Assembly: GCA_016795105.1 (NCBI GenBank)
Contig: JAEUIH010000042.1
Coordinates: forward strand, 1-63,130
Length of the DNA: 63,130 bases
Source: Planctomyces sp.
Lineage (GTDB): Bacteria > Planctomycetota > Planctomycetia > Planctomycetales > Planctomycetaceae
Direction: 5' to 3'
The notes beneath the pieces are model-generated. The model was not told the origin of the DNA and ran no database searches. It saw only the letters and a program-made list of their open reading frames with translations. Shown here piece by piece: positions 1-9,241 of this stretch (position 1 is the stretch's first letter; every line of letters starts with the position of its first letter). A program made the translations under genes and the position numbers.

Positions 1-40
1 CGCTAAACGGCGCAGACGCCTGCGGCTCGCCGTTAAACTG
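1..40. repeat. Partial copy of the 39-bp family repeat (R1)
   Basis: The stretch GACGCCTGCGGCTCGCCG followed by TTAAAC matches the array at 7339-7434 (GACGCCTGCGGCTAGCCG then TTAAAC) with few differences. It lies in the 3' coding end of the glycosyltransferase. The usual TAG of the repeat is changed to GAG on the gene's strand, so the reading frame passes through. Confidence 0.6.
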
Positions 41-1033
41 GGGGTCAATGGTCTCGCGAATGCTGAACTGATCAGACTTTCTTGCTGAATACGAGACGAT
101 TAGTTCTGCAAGCAATCCCAGCGAAAGTGCCTGACCTCCAAGAAGCGTACTTGCGATCGAATATGCCAGTAGAGGACGATCACCAATTTTGACATCCGGG
201 ATCAGATTCAGGACATGCATCAGGATCCACAGGATACCCAGATATGCCAGTCCAGCCATGCCGATGCCAAAGAAGCCAATTCCAACAGCACCGAGTGCGT
301 GTTGAGGCCGTCTTCCGAAGACTGTCAGGAATGTTACGGTCAACAAATCCAGCAGACCTCGCAGAAATCTGCGGACGCCGTACTTTGAATGACCATGTTG
401 CCGAGAACGATGATTCACAACCACTTCGTGAACCTGGAATCCTCGCGAATGAGCCAGTACGGCAATGAACCGATGCAGTTCTCCATAAATGTGAATTTCG
501 TCTGCAACTTCGCGACGAAACATCTTAAGACCGCAGTTGTGATCATGAAGCTTCAGACCCGTCATAGCGCCGACCAGCCAGTTAAAGACGAGACTCGGAT
601 AGACTTTATGCCAGGGATCAAGTCTTCGTTGTTTCCAGCCGTTAACAACGTCTGCTCCAACCTCAATCTCACGCAGCATTGATGGGATCTCCGCGGGATC
701 GTCCTGCAGATCTGCATCCATCATCAGCAACAACTGCCCTTTGGCAGCTTCCATGCCGGCCGTCAAAGCCGCGGCTTTGCCAAAATTCCGGCGAAATCGA
801 ATTCCTCGGACTTCAGGTTTTGCTTCGGCCAGCTGTGCGATTACGGACCAGGAGGCATCGCGAGATCCATCATCAATGAAGATGATCTCAAACTGACTCA
901 CGTATCGCGGGGCCGTTGCGTAGATTTCATCTACAAGTTCATTGAGACTGTCGGCTTCGTTGAGCACGGGAATCAATATAGACAGTGTATATCCGCTTGA
1001 TTTCTCAGGGTGCGTCAAAGTTTCGGGCTGCAT
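1..1033 (-). CDS. Family 2 glycosyltransferase, DPM1/GtrB type (3' end beyond window)
   Basis: This is a membrane-linked glycosyltransferase that probably moves a sugar from a nucleotide donor to a polyprenyl phosphate at the inner membrane. It is read on the minus strand from an ATG at 1033 and stays open to the window edge, so the C-terminus is missing. The N-terminus has the GT-A strand [12 protein letters not shown], then [10 protein letters not shown] and the metal-binding [10 protein letters not shown]. The segment [12 protein letters not shown] and a basic stretch HGHSKYG follow, as in the DPM1/GtrB/ArnC group. Two hydrophobic helices lie near residues 250-275 and 290-320, typical of GtrB. 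A GGAAG sits about 10 nt before the ATG. It follows exbB by 29 bp and probably closes the TPR-exbB operon. The last visible codons fall in a dispersed repeat (1-40). The acceptor sugar is not predictable. Confidence 0.85.
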   Translation of the reverse strand, partial: MQPETLTHPEKSSGYTLSILIPVLNEADSLNELVDEIYATAPRYVSQFEIIFIDDGSRDASWSVIAQLAEAKPEVRGIRFRRNFGKAAALTAGMEAAKGQLLLMMDADLQDDPAEIPSMLREIEVGADVVNGWKQRRLDPWHKVYPSLVFNWLVGAMTGLKLHDHNCGLKMFRREVADEIHIYGELHRFIAVLAHSRGFQVHEVVVNHRSRQHGHSKYGVRRFLRGLLDLLTVTFLTVFGRRPQHALGAVGIGFFGIGMAGLAYLGILWILMHVLNLIPDVKIGDRPLLAYSIASTLLGGQALSLGLLAELIVSYSARKSDQFSIRETIDPQFNGEPQASAPFS

Positions 1034-1062
1034 TGTCTCATTCTTCCGGACTCAGAATTCGA

Positions 1063-2067
1063 TCAGGCTGAAGGGGACTCGGTATGTGCAGCCGGCGTCG
1101 TCGCTGGCTTTCGAGGTTTTGACTCCGTTGGCTGGACAGCACGCTCCCGCAGTGCCTCAGCCGAAATCAAATAAACCAGTTCCTGCCCAAGCCGGTCCAT
1201 CTCCATCACCAGCCCATCCACCTTACCAGCAAGATACATATAAGCCGTCAGAGCGGGAATCGCGATGAACAGACCGGCTGCGGTGGTCAACAGAGCCAGA
1301 GCAATTCCTTCCGCCAGGACCTGCGACTGGCCCATCGCCTGAGCAACTGCAATTTTGTTGAAGGACTGAATCATGCCGACAACGGTTCCCAGCAATCCCA
1401 CCAGTGGTGTGATTGTTGCAACGCCATTCAAAATCCTGAGACGTTTTTTCAGAAGGCTGACCTGACGCTCTCCACCGTCAATAATCGCCTGTTCAATCTC
1501 AACACTTGGCTTACCCCACTTTCGAACTCCATGCATGAAAACATCAGCAATCGGGCTTTGGTTTTGCTGACACACAGTCAGCGCCTCAACTTTTTCCATA
1601 CGTCCAGTTCGCAAGTGCATCAGAAAGCGATCGACAAACGCCCGAGGGATCACTCGCCGCTGCCTCAACATCACAAGCCGTTCAATCGCTGACCATAGTG
1701 CGATAACCGACGCGACTGCAAATGCCGCAGAAAACGGAATACCCATCGCAGTGGCCACTTCCCACGCACCGGTCGGAATCGCGGTCTCTGTGGGTGTCGC
1801 TTGTGATGAAGGAGTCCCGGCACCGGATGCAGGCTGACCAACGTCAGCGGCAGATGCACCACTGGTCGCATTCTGGTCAGTTGCCGCCGCTGGTTCACCT
1901 GGAGGTTGAGCACTCAACGTGCCAGCCGCCGTCACAAGTCCAGTCAACAATGTAACCATCAACGAAATGCGAAACCAAACTGTCTTGCCACCAGACTGGC
2001 CGGGGCGGAGGCGCATTAGCGAGCGATGTCCAAGGTTGTCCACTTCGTTCCGATCTTCAAGGCTCAT
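1063..2067 (-). CDS. exbB: ExbB/TolQ/MotA-family proton channel protein with signal peptide
   Basis: This is the inner-membrane subunit of an ExbB-ExbD-type motor, which uses proton flow to drive a periplasmic partner. The 334-residue protein starts with a signal-like hydrophobic stretch (about residues 30-52, ending TLSAQ) and a Thr/Ala/Gly-rich spacer. The ExbB core follows: a first helix near residues 105-130 ([19 protein letters not shown]), a cytoplasmic part with [12 protein letters not shown], then two long helices ([18 protein letters not shown] and [19 protein letters not shown]) that match the conserved channel helices. The N-terminal extension is common in planctomycete and proteobacterial TolQ-like proteins. 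It starts 7 bp after the TPR gene. No exbD is adjacent; the only exbD in the window is at 11701-12126. MRLRPGQ at 2016 is an alternative start. Confidence 0.9.
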   Translation of the reverse strand: MSLEDRNEVDNLGHRSLMRLRPGQSGGKTVWFRISLMVTLLTGLVTAAGTLSAQPPGEPAAATDQNATSGASAADVGQPASGAGTPSSQATPTETAIPTGAWEVATAMGIPFSAAFAVASVIALWSAIERLVMLRQRRVIPRAFVDRFLMHLRTGRMEKVEALTVCQQNQSPIADVFMHGVRKWGKPSVEIEQAIIDGGERQVSLLKKRLRILNGVATITPLVGLLGTVVGMIQSFNKIAVAQAMGQSQVLAEGIALALLTTAAGLFIAIPALTAYMYLAGKVDGLVMEMDRLGQELVYLISAEALRERAVQPTESKPRKPATTPAAHTESPSA

Positions 2068-2074
2068 TGTGTGT

Positions 2075-5000
2075 TCATTTCCCTGAATTCATTTCGTCGA
2101 GTCGCTTCCGGGCTTCATCGATGAACTCTGACTCCGGAAACTCGCGAATCAGGTCATTATAGCTTCGTATCGCATTGTCTCGCAGATTCAGAGAACGTTC
2201 GCAGTTGGCTGCCTGAAACAATCCCTGAGCCCGCCATTGTGGGTATGAATAATTGAGATACAACCGCAGGTACTCTTTGCGAGCATTCTCCAGATCATTC
2301 TGCAGTGTAAAGGACTCTGCAATCTGCATCTGACATCGAGCGGCCGTCTCTGTCCCTTTCCCGATGGCGTCCTGAGTCACCATCGCAAAGTACTCGCGAG
2401 CCTTCACAAAATCCGGAGGAGACTGATACTTCCATCGTCGCCCCTGTACGTCTCTCAATTGAAACAGGAATCGTGACTCCGGACTGCGTTTTTCAAGCTC
2501 AATCGCAATCTCATCGATCACCGCATAGTTTTTCGTCGCCAGTGCGACTTCGCCAAGCAGCACCCAGACACGGTCATGCCACACATCCGCCGGTAACTCT
2601 CCATTCAGAATTTCGGTTCGCATTCTGGTCAATGAAAGCCGTGCCTGTTCATAGGCAGCTGCATCGGCCTCAGCACCGGTTGAAGTATTGACAATCGATT
2701 CCGCTTCCAGCAGTCGAATCTGGCCACGCAGAGGACTCTCCGGATATCGAGTCAGAAATGCCTGAGTCAATTCACGAGCGCGTTTCCAGTTTCGCAATGA
2801 GACCGCTATGTCGACAAGGTGAAATTGCGCTCGTTCTTTCTCTGCCTCCGCATACTGAGGATTTTCGATGATCGCGGTAAACTCCCCGGCTGCCTCTTCC
2901 AGTTTACCACTCTGCATCTGACTCTCTGCCAACGAGAGTCGCGCCTGGCCGGCATACGGGCTGGACGGAAACTTCCGGATCAGCTGAGCATGAATCTCAT
3001 CCGACTTTTCGAATCGTTCTGCATCCACGTTCATCCATGCCCACTCGTCGAGTACCTTGTCCAGTTCAATGGCTGCAGGAAACACAGTAGCCAGCCGATT
3101 CCACTGCGTATCAGCCTCGTCGAGCCGATTGAGTTTTGTCAGGATTCTGGCTGCCTGTCGGCCAGAGTCGAACACATACTGCATGGGCGCTACTTTCTCC
3201 GCGCCGGCGGCAGGAATTTCTTTCGGGGCAAGCTTGTCGAAGACGTTCAAGTACAGCTGAACAGCAAGTTCCGCATTCTGATCCTCCTCTGCACAACGAG
3301 CCTGCATATAGACTGCCTGAGGAGCATCAGTCGACTGAGGAAATGTGTCGGCCAGGATTCTGAACGCTGTCTCCGCATCCTTAAACTGCTTTGCCTTAAA
3401 TCGGGTCCATGCAATTCCGGCCAGCCCGGCTTCCTGAACTTCAGCGTCATCTTTCTTGCCTGCCGCAATCTCAAACAACCGCACCGCGGGCTCCCAGGCC
3501 TCATCATTCAAAGCCGCTTCAGCACTCTGCAATACCGCTGTCCACGTCTGAGGTCGATCAGGAGCTGCGGTCACAAGCTGTCCGATGACCGGGACAGCCT
3601 TGTCAAAAAACTTCTGCTCCGAGAATGCGATTGCCATGGCTGCGGTCACATCTGCCTTCTGAGCGGAATCGGTGGCATCAGCAAGGAACAGCTCGGCATA
3701 TCTGACAGTTGCCGGATAATCCTTCAGTCGCAGAGAACTCAATGAGGCTAACGCGATCATCGATCGAACATTCGCGTGCTCTGGTTCCTTCAGAGACTCC
3801 AAAACAGCATCCACCGCCTTAACAACTCGCTCATCTTCCTGCCCATCAAATGCCGACCGGGCAAAATAGTAATGTGCAATCACCCAGGTTCTGCGTCCAT
3901 CTTTTGTCGCAGGCACAGATTCAGCAGAGATCGCCTTTTCCAGATTTGATGCCGCCGCGGAGAACTCTCGGCGAGCCATCTGAATTCGTGCACCCAGCAC
4001 CTGTTCTTTCAGCCGCAGAGCCTGTTGTGGAAACTCGGCATTCAGACGGTTCCACAGTCGTCCAGCTGCGTCTGTATCCGCCAGTTCAAGTTTGAGTTCT
4101 GCGGCGTTGAACAGACATTCTGCAACTCGTTTATCGTTTGGATAACGATCAGAGATATCCAGAAACAGGCCGGCAGCAATCTCCTTTTGATCCGTGACAC
4201 GTTCAAACTGAGCACGCTGAAACAGAACATCAACACCAAAGGGTGAGTCGCTGGCAAGTTGCTGAGCCCGTCCAAACTCCTGACGAGCCTCCGGCATCTG
4301 TCCAAGTTCTTTATGTGACAATGCAGTCAGCAAAGATGCCTGCGCAGAACGGTCGCCGGCCTCAGGAAAATTTCTGAGGCGATCAATACATGGCTGATAT
4401 TGTCCTGCCCTGAACAGGGCAAGTCCGCTGTTCAGAATCGCCGAGTTCCCCAGCGTGTTCCCGGGGGAAGCCTCGGCGGCTCGGTTATATGCATCCGCAG
4501 CTTCTGTGAATTTCTCCTGACTAAAGTACATTCCACCCATACGCGCCAGTGCCCTCGGCGCTAAGGTGGATGATTTGTCGTCGCCAATCTGCTGGTAGAG
4601 TTTGATGGCGTCTTCCGATTTCTTCTGAGCTTCCAGACTCCTCGCAAGACCAAACTGAGCGTCTCGCAGAACCTGCGTGTCGGGATTGGTATCAACCAGC
4701 GTGCGAAGGATCGTCTCCGACTTCTCCCACTGCTCAAGGCCATTCAGTGAATCGCCCAGAAACAATTGTGCCCATGGTCGAAGTTTGTGTTCCGCATGCT
4801 TCTGAAGATAGGCCTCGAACTGTGGGATCGCATTCTCGTATTCACGAAGATAATAGCTGCATTCTGCGATTCGATACTCCGCATCAGCAGCCTGAGGTGC
4901 TGTGGGTTCGGCTTTCAAATATGCCTGTAGCTGAGTGCGTGCCTCGCCATATTTCTCAAGCGTGCTGAGTGACAGTCCGTAGTAGAGCAACGCAAAGTTG

Positions 5001-5317
5001 CGGCGAGGATGCCCAGGGAAGTCTTTCAGGAACTGCGCAAACGTCTCCGCAGCAAGCTCTGGTCGATTTGTTCGATAGAAGTTCAGGCCCAGATTAAAGT
5101 CATCTGTTGCCTTGTCTGGCGCCAACATAACATAGGCCCGCGGATCGGCGGCCGCCGCAAACGGATTGGTTCCTGCGATCGCCCCGATCATGAACAATCC
5201 AGCCAGCGGGCACACAACTGTTGACGTGCACATACCAGCGGAGATTCCCCGAAGCATGGCTCGAAATCCGGGAAATCGTTGTACGTTGAGCAGCGAATTC
5301 GCTTGATTTGATGGCAT
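2075..5317 (-). CDS. Large tetratricopeptide-repeat protein, exported
   Basis: This 1080-residue protein is almost entirely TPR repeats. Examples are [39 protein letters not shown] and the final [20 protein letters not shown], the last resembling YbgF/CpoB and BamD-type TPRs. After the start there is a hydrophobic stretch (about residues 28-56, ending in an Ala-rich cleavage-like region), so it is probably periplasmic or attached to the envelope. It is the first gene of a minus-strand set with exbB (7 bp downstream) and the glycosyltransferase. A TPR protein next to a TolQ-like channel recalls the tol-cpoB arrangement, so a scaffold role for the ExbB machine is plausible but inferred. A divergent gene, ggt, begins 224 bp away, so promoters for both should lie in 5318-5541. 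Confidence 0.85.
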   Translation of the reverse strand: MPSNQANSLLNVQRFPGFRAMLRGISAGMCTSTVVCPLAGLFMIGAIAGTNPFAAAADPRAYVMLAPDKATDDFNLGLNFYRTNRPELAAETFAQFLKDFPGHPRRNFALLYYGLSLSTLEKYGEARTQLQAYLKAEPTAPQAADAEYRIAECSYYLREYENAIPQFEAYLQKHAEHKLRPWAQLFLGDSLNGLEQWEKSETILRTLVDTNPDTQVLRDAQFGLARSLEAQKKSEDAIKLYQQIGDDKSSTLAPRALARMGGMYFSQEKFTEAADAYNRAAEASPGNTLGNSAILNSGLALFRAGQYQPCIDRLRNFPEAGDRSAQASLLTALSHKELGQMPEARQEFGRAQQLASDSPFGVDVLFQRAQFERVTDQKEIAAGLFLDISDRYPNDKRVAECLFNAAELKLELADTDAAGRLWNRLNAEFPQQALRLKEQVLGARIQMARREFSAAASNLEKAISAESVPATKDGRRTWVIAHYYFARSAFDGQEDERVVKAVDAVLESLKEPEHANVRSMIALASLSSLRLKDYPATVRYAELFLADATDSAQKADVTAAMAIAFSEQKFFDKAVPVIGQLVTAAPDRPQTWTAVLQSAEAALNDEAWEPAVRLFEIAAGKKDDAEVQEAGLAGIAWTRFKAKQFKDAETAFRILADTFPQSTDAPQAVYMQARCAEEDQNAELAVQLYLNVFDKLAPKEIPAAGAEKVAPMQYVFDSGRQAARILTKLNRLDEADTQWNRLATVFPAAIELDKVLDEWAWMNVDAERFEKSDEIHAQLIRKFPSSPYAGQARLSLAESQMQSGKLEEAAGEFTAIIENPQYAEAEKERAQFHLVDIAVSLRNWKRARELTQAFLTRYPESPLRGQIRLLEAESIVNTSTGAEADAAAYEQARLSLTRMRTEILNGELPADVWHDRVWVLLGEVALATKNYAVIDEIAIELEKRSPESRFLFQLRDVQGRRWKYQSPPDFVKAREYFAMVTQDAIGKGTETAARCQMQIAESFTLQNDLENARKEYLRLYLNYSYPQWRAQGLFQAANCERSLNLRDNAIRSYNDLIREFPESEFIDEARKRLDEMNSGK

Positions 5318-5541
5318 GATTCAGAAAACCGTCTGGAAACCGAACAAACATACAGGATTCTCAGCCTTTCTGAGGCCTCCGTATTCTACGGCTGATCGAA
5401 ACAGAACCGAAGTGTTCAAAGCCGCGAAATTCCATTCGATTCCCTCGATTTCCGTTTCTGTTCGCAACGAATTGCGAAATCCTGGCGGAATGGGATGATT
5501 TGCGTGTCTCAGCAACCTCCTCCCGACAAAGGATCGAGCAA

Positions 5542-7314
5542 ATGAAATCGTGGCAAACAACATCACCCCGACGATTTGCCTCAACAACGCTGCTTAGCCT
5601 GGCTCTTCTGAATTCGGCGATGCTCGGTTCGATGATGCTGGGTTCCGGGTTATTGAGTTCGGACTTGCAGGCAGGCGATCGTGTCACCGGGAAGGCCTTT
5701 GCGACACGTTCTGAAGTCATCGCTCAGCATGGAATGGCGTGCACCAGCCATCCGCTTGCGACTCAGGCCGCAATTCAGATTCTTCGACAGGATGGTTCTG
5801 CCGTCGATGCAGCCATCGCTGCAAATGCAGTGCTTGCTTTGACTGAACCCACCGGGTGTGGGATTGGAGGAGACCTGTTCGCGATTGTCTGGGATTCGAA
5901 ATCACAGGCGCTTCATGGCTTGAACGGAAGCGGGAGATCTCCAATGAGTCTCACGGCTGAAGAATTCCAGCGTCGAGGGCTGACCAAAATCCCGTCTTAC
6001 GGACCTTTGCCCGTCTCAGTGCCTGGCTGCGTCGACGGCTGGATTGAGCTCCACCGGAAATTCGGTCGCCTCCCGCTGGAGCAGGTACTGGCACCTGCGA
6101 TCCAGTATGCCAACGAGGGGTTTCCGGTTACCGAGGTTATCGCGATGTACTGGAAAAGTGGTGAACGAGTCTTTGTGAAGCAGCCTGGATTCAAAGACAC
6201 GTTTCTTCCAAATGGACGAGCCCCAAAGACTGGTGAAATTTTTCGCAACCCCGGACTTGCCTCCACGCTGACCCGCATTGCTCAACATGGACGCGATGGC
6301 TTCTATGCTGGTGAAACAGCAAAGACCATTGATGAATTCATGAAGCGAAATGGTGGCTTCCTGACTGCTGACGACCTTGCAGCTCATAAATCCGAATGGG
6401 TGCAGCCGGTGTCGGTGAACTATCGAGGTTACGACGTCTGGGAGTTACCTCCAAACGGGCAGGGCATTGCAGCTTTACAGATGCTCAATGTCCTCGAAGG
6501 GTATGACCTTAAAACGATGGGCTTCGGCAGTGCCGATCACCTGCATGTCTTCTTTGAAGCCAAGAAACTAGCCTTTGAAGATCGAGCAAGGTTATATGCA
6601 GATATGTCTATGGTCAACGTCCCTGTGAATGAGCTGATCTCTGAAGAATATGCAAACAAGCGACGTACTCTTCTGAAGATGGATCGGGCCGCCGACCAGT
6701 ATCCGGTGGGAATTCCCGCAGCCGTCGATGAAGGAGACACGATTTACCTGACCGTAGCGGACAAGAACCGCAATATGGTGTCACTCATCCAGAGCAACTA
6801 CCGAGGTTTTGGTTCCGGAATGTGTCCCGAAGGACTTGGATTCAGCTTTCAGGATCGCGGAGAGATGTTTGATCTGACGCCTGGCCGCCCCAACAGCTAT
6901 GCTCCTGGAAAACGGCCGTTCCATACGATCATACCTGCGTTCATCACGAAAGACGGAAAGCCGTTTCTGAGTTTCGGAGTCATGGGAGGAGCGACTCAGC
7001 CGCAGGGGCACGTTCAGATTGTGACAAATATCATTGACTTTGAAATGAACATTCAGGAAGCCGGTGATGCACCTCGACTTCTGCACAACGGATCTTCAGA
7101 GCCCACCGGAGAACAGATGACTGATGGTGGAAGCATCACGTTTGAAAGCGGCTTTCAACCAGAAGTCATTGAAGAACTGAAACGCCGCGGGCACAAAGTG
7201 GTTCCCGAGCGAGGAGGCTTCGGCGGCTATCAGGGGATTCGTTATGACCCAGTCAACAACGTCTACTACGGAGCCTCAGAGTCCCGCAAAGACGGTATGG
7301 CCGCCGGTTACTAA
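5542..7314 (+). CDS. ggt: Gamma-glutamyltransferase, secreted
   Basis: This N-terminal nucleophile hydrolase transfers or hydrolyses the gamma-glutamyl group of glutathione and related peptides in the periplasm. The chosen ATG at 5542 opens a classic signal peptide (KSWQTTSPRR, then a hydrophobic run to about residue 35). A TTG at 5500 would add 14 unconvincing residues. Family motifs are AVDAAIAANAVLALTEP, GIGGDLFAIVWD and LPPNGQGIAALQMLN. The autocleavage site is GDTIYLTVADKNRN with the nucleophile Thr near residue 400. The late motif MGGATQPQGHVQ helps form the oxyanion pocket. The usual second Thr and His of TTH are replaced by Ile-Tyr, a variation seen in distant GGTs. Length (590 aa) is normal. 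It is monocistronic and followed by the R1 array. Glutathione versus poly-gamma-glutamate as substrate is open. Confidence 0.92.
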   Translation: MKSWQTTSPRRFASTTLLSLALLNSAMLGSMMLGSGLLSSDLQAGDRVTGKAFATRSEVIAQHGMACTSHPLATQAAIQILRQDGSAVDAAIAANAVLALTEPTGCGIGGDLFAIVWDSKSQALHGLNGSGRSPMSLTAEEFQRRGLTKIPSYGPLPVSVPGCVDGWIELHRKFGRLPLEQVLAPAIQYANEGFPVTEVIAMYWKSGERVFVKQPGFKDTFLPNGRAPKTGEIFRNPGLASTLTRIAQHGRDGFYAGETAKTIDEFMKRNGGFLTADDLAAHKSEWVQPVSVNYRGYDVWELPPNGQGIAALQMLNVLEGYDLKTMGFGSADHLHVFFEAKKLAFEDRARLYADMSMVNVPVNELISEEYANKRRTLLKMDRAADQYPVGIPAAVDEGDTIYLTVADKNRNMVSLIQSNYRGFGSGMCPEGLGFSFQDRGEMFDLTPGRPNSYAPGKRPFHTIIPAFITKDGKPFLSFGVMGGATQPQGHVQIVTNIIDFEMNIQEAGDAPRLLHNGSSEPTGEQMTDGGSITFESGFQPEVIEELKRRGHKVVPERGGFGGYQGIRYDPVNNVYYGASESRKDGMAAGY

Positions 7315-7338
7315 CCGGACTTCACTGGTTGGGTCTAT

Positions 7339-7434
7339 CGGCTAGCCGTATCCCGCAACGCTGTGCTCCGACGCCTGCGGCTAGCCGTATCCCGCAGCAC
7401 TGCGCTTCGACGCCTGCGGCTAGCCGTTAAACAT
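7339..7434. repeat. 39-bp tandem repeat array (R1)
   Basis: The unit begins GCTAGCCGTATCCCGCA and ends GACGCCTGCG. Starts at 7341, 7380 and 7419 give an exact 39-bp period with two full copies and a partial third. The array fills the space between the convergent stops of ggt and the ASPIC lipoprotein gene. A related copy is at 1-40. The GCTAGC is a small palindrome. Confidence 0.85.
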
Positions 7435-9210
7435 TTACTTTGGTTCTATCACGGTGTGGAGAGAGTTGACTGGGATGTTTTCGAGCATCTGAGTTTTTCC
7501 TGAAGGCCAATGAACTTCGAGGGAAACGGGGGCTTTTGCCGACCCGAGCCCAATCAGAGACCGCCGTGTGAACGATGACGCATAACTTCCACCACTCTTC
7601 ACATATCGTGTGTAGGTCTGCTTGCCGGAGATAACTCGAATCATTGCCCCGACCGGCTCCCGTGATGAAACCGTCCCATTCAGCTGAACCTGTATCCATG
7701 CGGAGTCATTCGGGGACTCATTCGACACCAGCACCACGGGCTGATTTGTCCGTGACACCACCAGATCCATATCTCCATCGTTGTCAAAGTCGGCGGCCGA
7801 TGCACCTCGGCCCATGTGAGCATCCCGAAAGTAGGCCCCTGCATCCGGAGCAGCATTCTCGAATTTCTTTCCATCAATGTTCTCGAACATCAGCGGCAAC
7901 TGCTTCAGCGGAGCATTCGTTGGATATCGAATCACGTGACCGTTAGAGACAAACATGTCTTCATCACCGTCAAGGTCATAGTCGTAACAACACGTTCCCC
8001 AGCCAACAAACAATCCTCCAACTGCATTAATCCCAGCCCGCTGACTCACGTGTCGAAACACCATTGAGCCAAGATTCTGATACAGAGCACTCGTTTCACG
8101 CTCATAGTTCACAACCCAGATTTCGGGTTGACCATCATTGTTATAGTCAAAAATGTCGACACCCATACTCCCGTCCGGAACACCTCGATCACTGAGACTC
8201 GTTCCACTCAACAACGAGGCATCCTTCAAAATCCCCTGACTATCATTCTGGTAAAGCGCATTCGGTACGGTGTCATTCGTCACATAAACGTCGACGTCAT
8301 GATCCGAATCCATGTCTGCCACGACGACGCTCAGCCCCTTACCATCACTACGGATTCCCGACTCCTGCGTGGCATCACGGAACGTTCCGTCACCATTGCT
8401 GTAGTAAACGACATCCGGCAGTGGTTCGAAACTTCTGGGCGGACAGATTTCCCGTTTCCCTGGCTCCGGCGCTTCGCAGAATGGATCATTTTCAAATGAC
8501 CAGTTGACGTAGTGAGCAATATAAAGATCCGGATGGCTGTCTCCGTTCAGATCAGCGGCCGCAGCTGTACTGCTCCAGAGTTTATCCGTCAGTCCGGTCT
8601 GCTCTGCACTGAGTCTCTCAAATGTCCCGTCACCCATATTGTGGAACAACTCTACGCCTCCGTAGCCGGTGATTAGAACATCCGGCCACCCGTCGTTATC
8701 AAAGTCGATGCGGGTTGCTCCGTGGCTATAGTATGCAGCATCATGAAGGCCTGACAGTTTCGAGACATCGCGAAACTTCCAGCCTCCGGCGTTTCGATAG
8801 AGGGCAGTGGGGTGCCCCAGAATCTTCCGGTCTTCCGTAAAGTAGCCGCCTCCCGGCAAACAAATGTCATCCAGGCCATCCAGATCGTAATCGATGGCAC
8901 CGGCACCGCCGCCAAGCGATTCGAGGATGCTGTAGTTTCCAGCTTCTTCGCCATTCCGGTATTCAAATCGAATCTCTGAACTTTCCGTCCGATCGGTGAA
9001 GGAAATCCGGGAGGCCCGTTTTCCCGTGGAAGCCGAAGTTCCGCTGCTGCCAGCAGCTCCAGTGTCAGTTCCGGCCGTTCCCGATTCAGTCCCAGAAGTG
9101 CTTTCCGTGCCGGATGTCCCCTGAGTCGTGGGTTCCGGAGCGCCTGGTTCGCATCCTGCAAGTCCAAGCAGAATGCCAAAGGCAGGAAGGCAAAATCGCA
9201 GTGTTTTCAT
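7435..9210 (-). CDS. FG-GAP/VCBS and ASPIC/UnbV domain lipoprotein (CRTAC1-like)
   Basis: This is a secreted beta-propeller-type protein of the CRTAC1/UnbV family; the molecular role is not known. The ATG at 9210 is preferred because it gives a lipoprotein signal ending LAGC (Cys 20). The upstream ATG at 9261 would add 17 charged residues and overlap the preceding gene. After a Thr/Gly/Ser-rich spacer come at least seven calcium-type FG-GAP loops of the form D-x-D-x-D-G-x-x-D (for example DYDLDGLDDICLPGG, DFDNDGWPDVLITG, DYDLDGDEDMFVSNG). The C-terminus is an ASPIC/UnbV domain (GAMIRVISGKQTYTRYVKSGGSYASS, then LEVHWPSGKTQ, quoted in parts). It is the last gene of the transglutaminase-ExbD-toroid set, 31 bp after the toroid gene, so it may be an outer-membrane partner of that system. 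Confidence 0.88.
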   Translation of the reverse strand: MKTLRFCLPAFGILLGLAGCEPGAPEPTTQGTSGTESTSGTESGTAGTDTGAAGSSGTSASTGKRASRISFTDRTESSEIRFEYRNGEEAGNYSILESLGGGAGAIDYDLDGLDDICLPGGGYFTEDRKILGHPTALYRNAGGWKFRDVSKLSGLHDAAYYSHGATRIDFDNDGWPDVLITGYGGVELFHNMGDGTFERLSAEQTGLTDKLWSSTAAAADLNGDSHPDLYIAHYVNWSFENDPFCEAPEPGKREICPPRSFEPLPDVVYYSNGDGTFRDATQESGIRSDGKGLSVVVADMDSDHDVDVYVTNDTVPNALYQNDSQGILKDASLLSGTSLSDRGVPDGSMGVDIFDYNNDGQPEIWVVNYERETSALYQNLGSMVFRHVSQRAGINAVGGLFVGWGTCCYDYDLDGDEDMFVSNGHVIRYPTNAPLKQLPLMFENIDGKKFENAAPDAGAYFRDAHMGRGASAADFDNDGDMDLVVSRTNQPVVLVSNESPNDSAWIQVQLNGTVSSREPVGAMIRVISGKQTYTRYVKSGGSYASSFTRRSLIGLGSAKAPVSLEVHWPSGKTQMLENIPVNSLHTVIEPK

Positions 9211-9241
9211 GGACCAATATTCCGGCTGTGACGGTGGAGTT

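Noticed and set aside
2819-3745. 308-codon plus-strand frame inside the TPR gene
   Set aside because: Cys/Leu/Arg-rich shadow of a clear TPR frame on the other strand.
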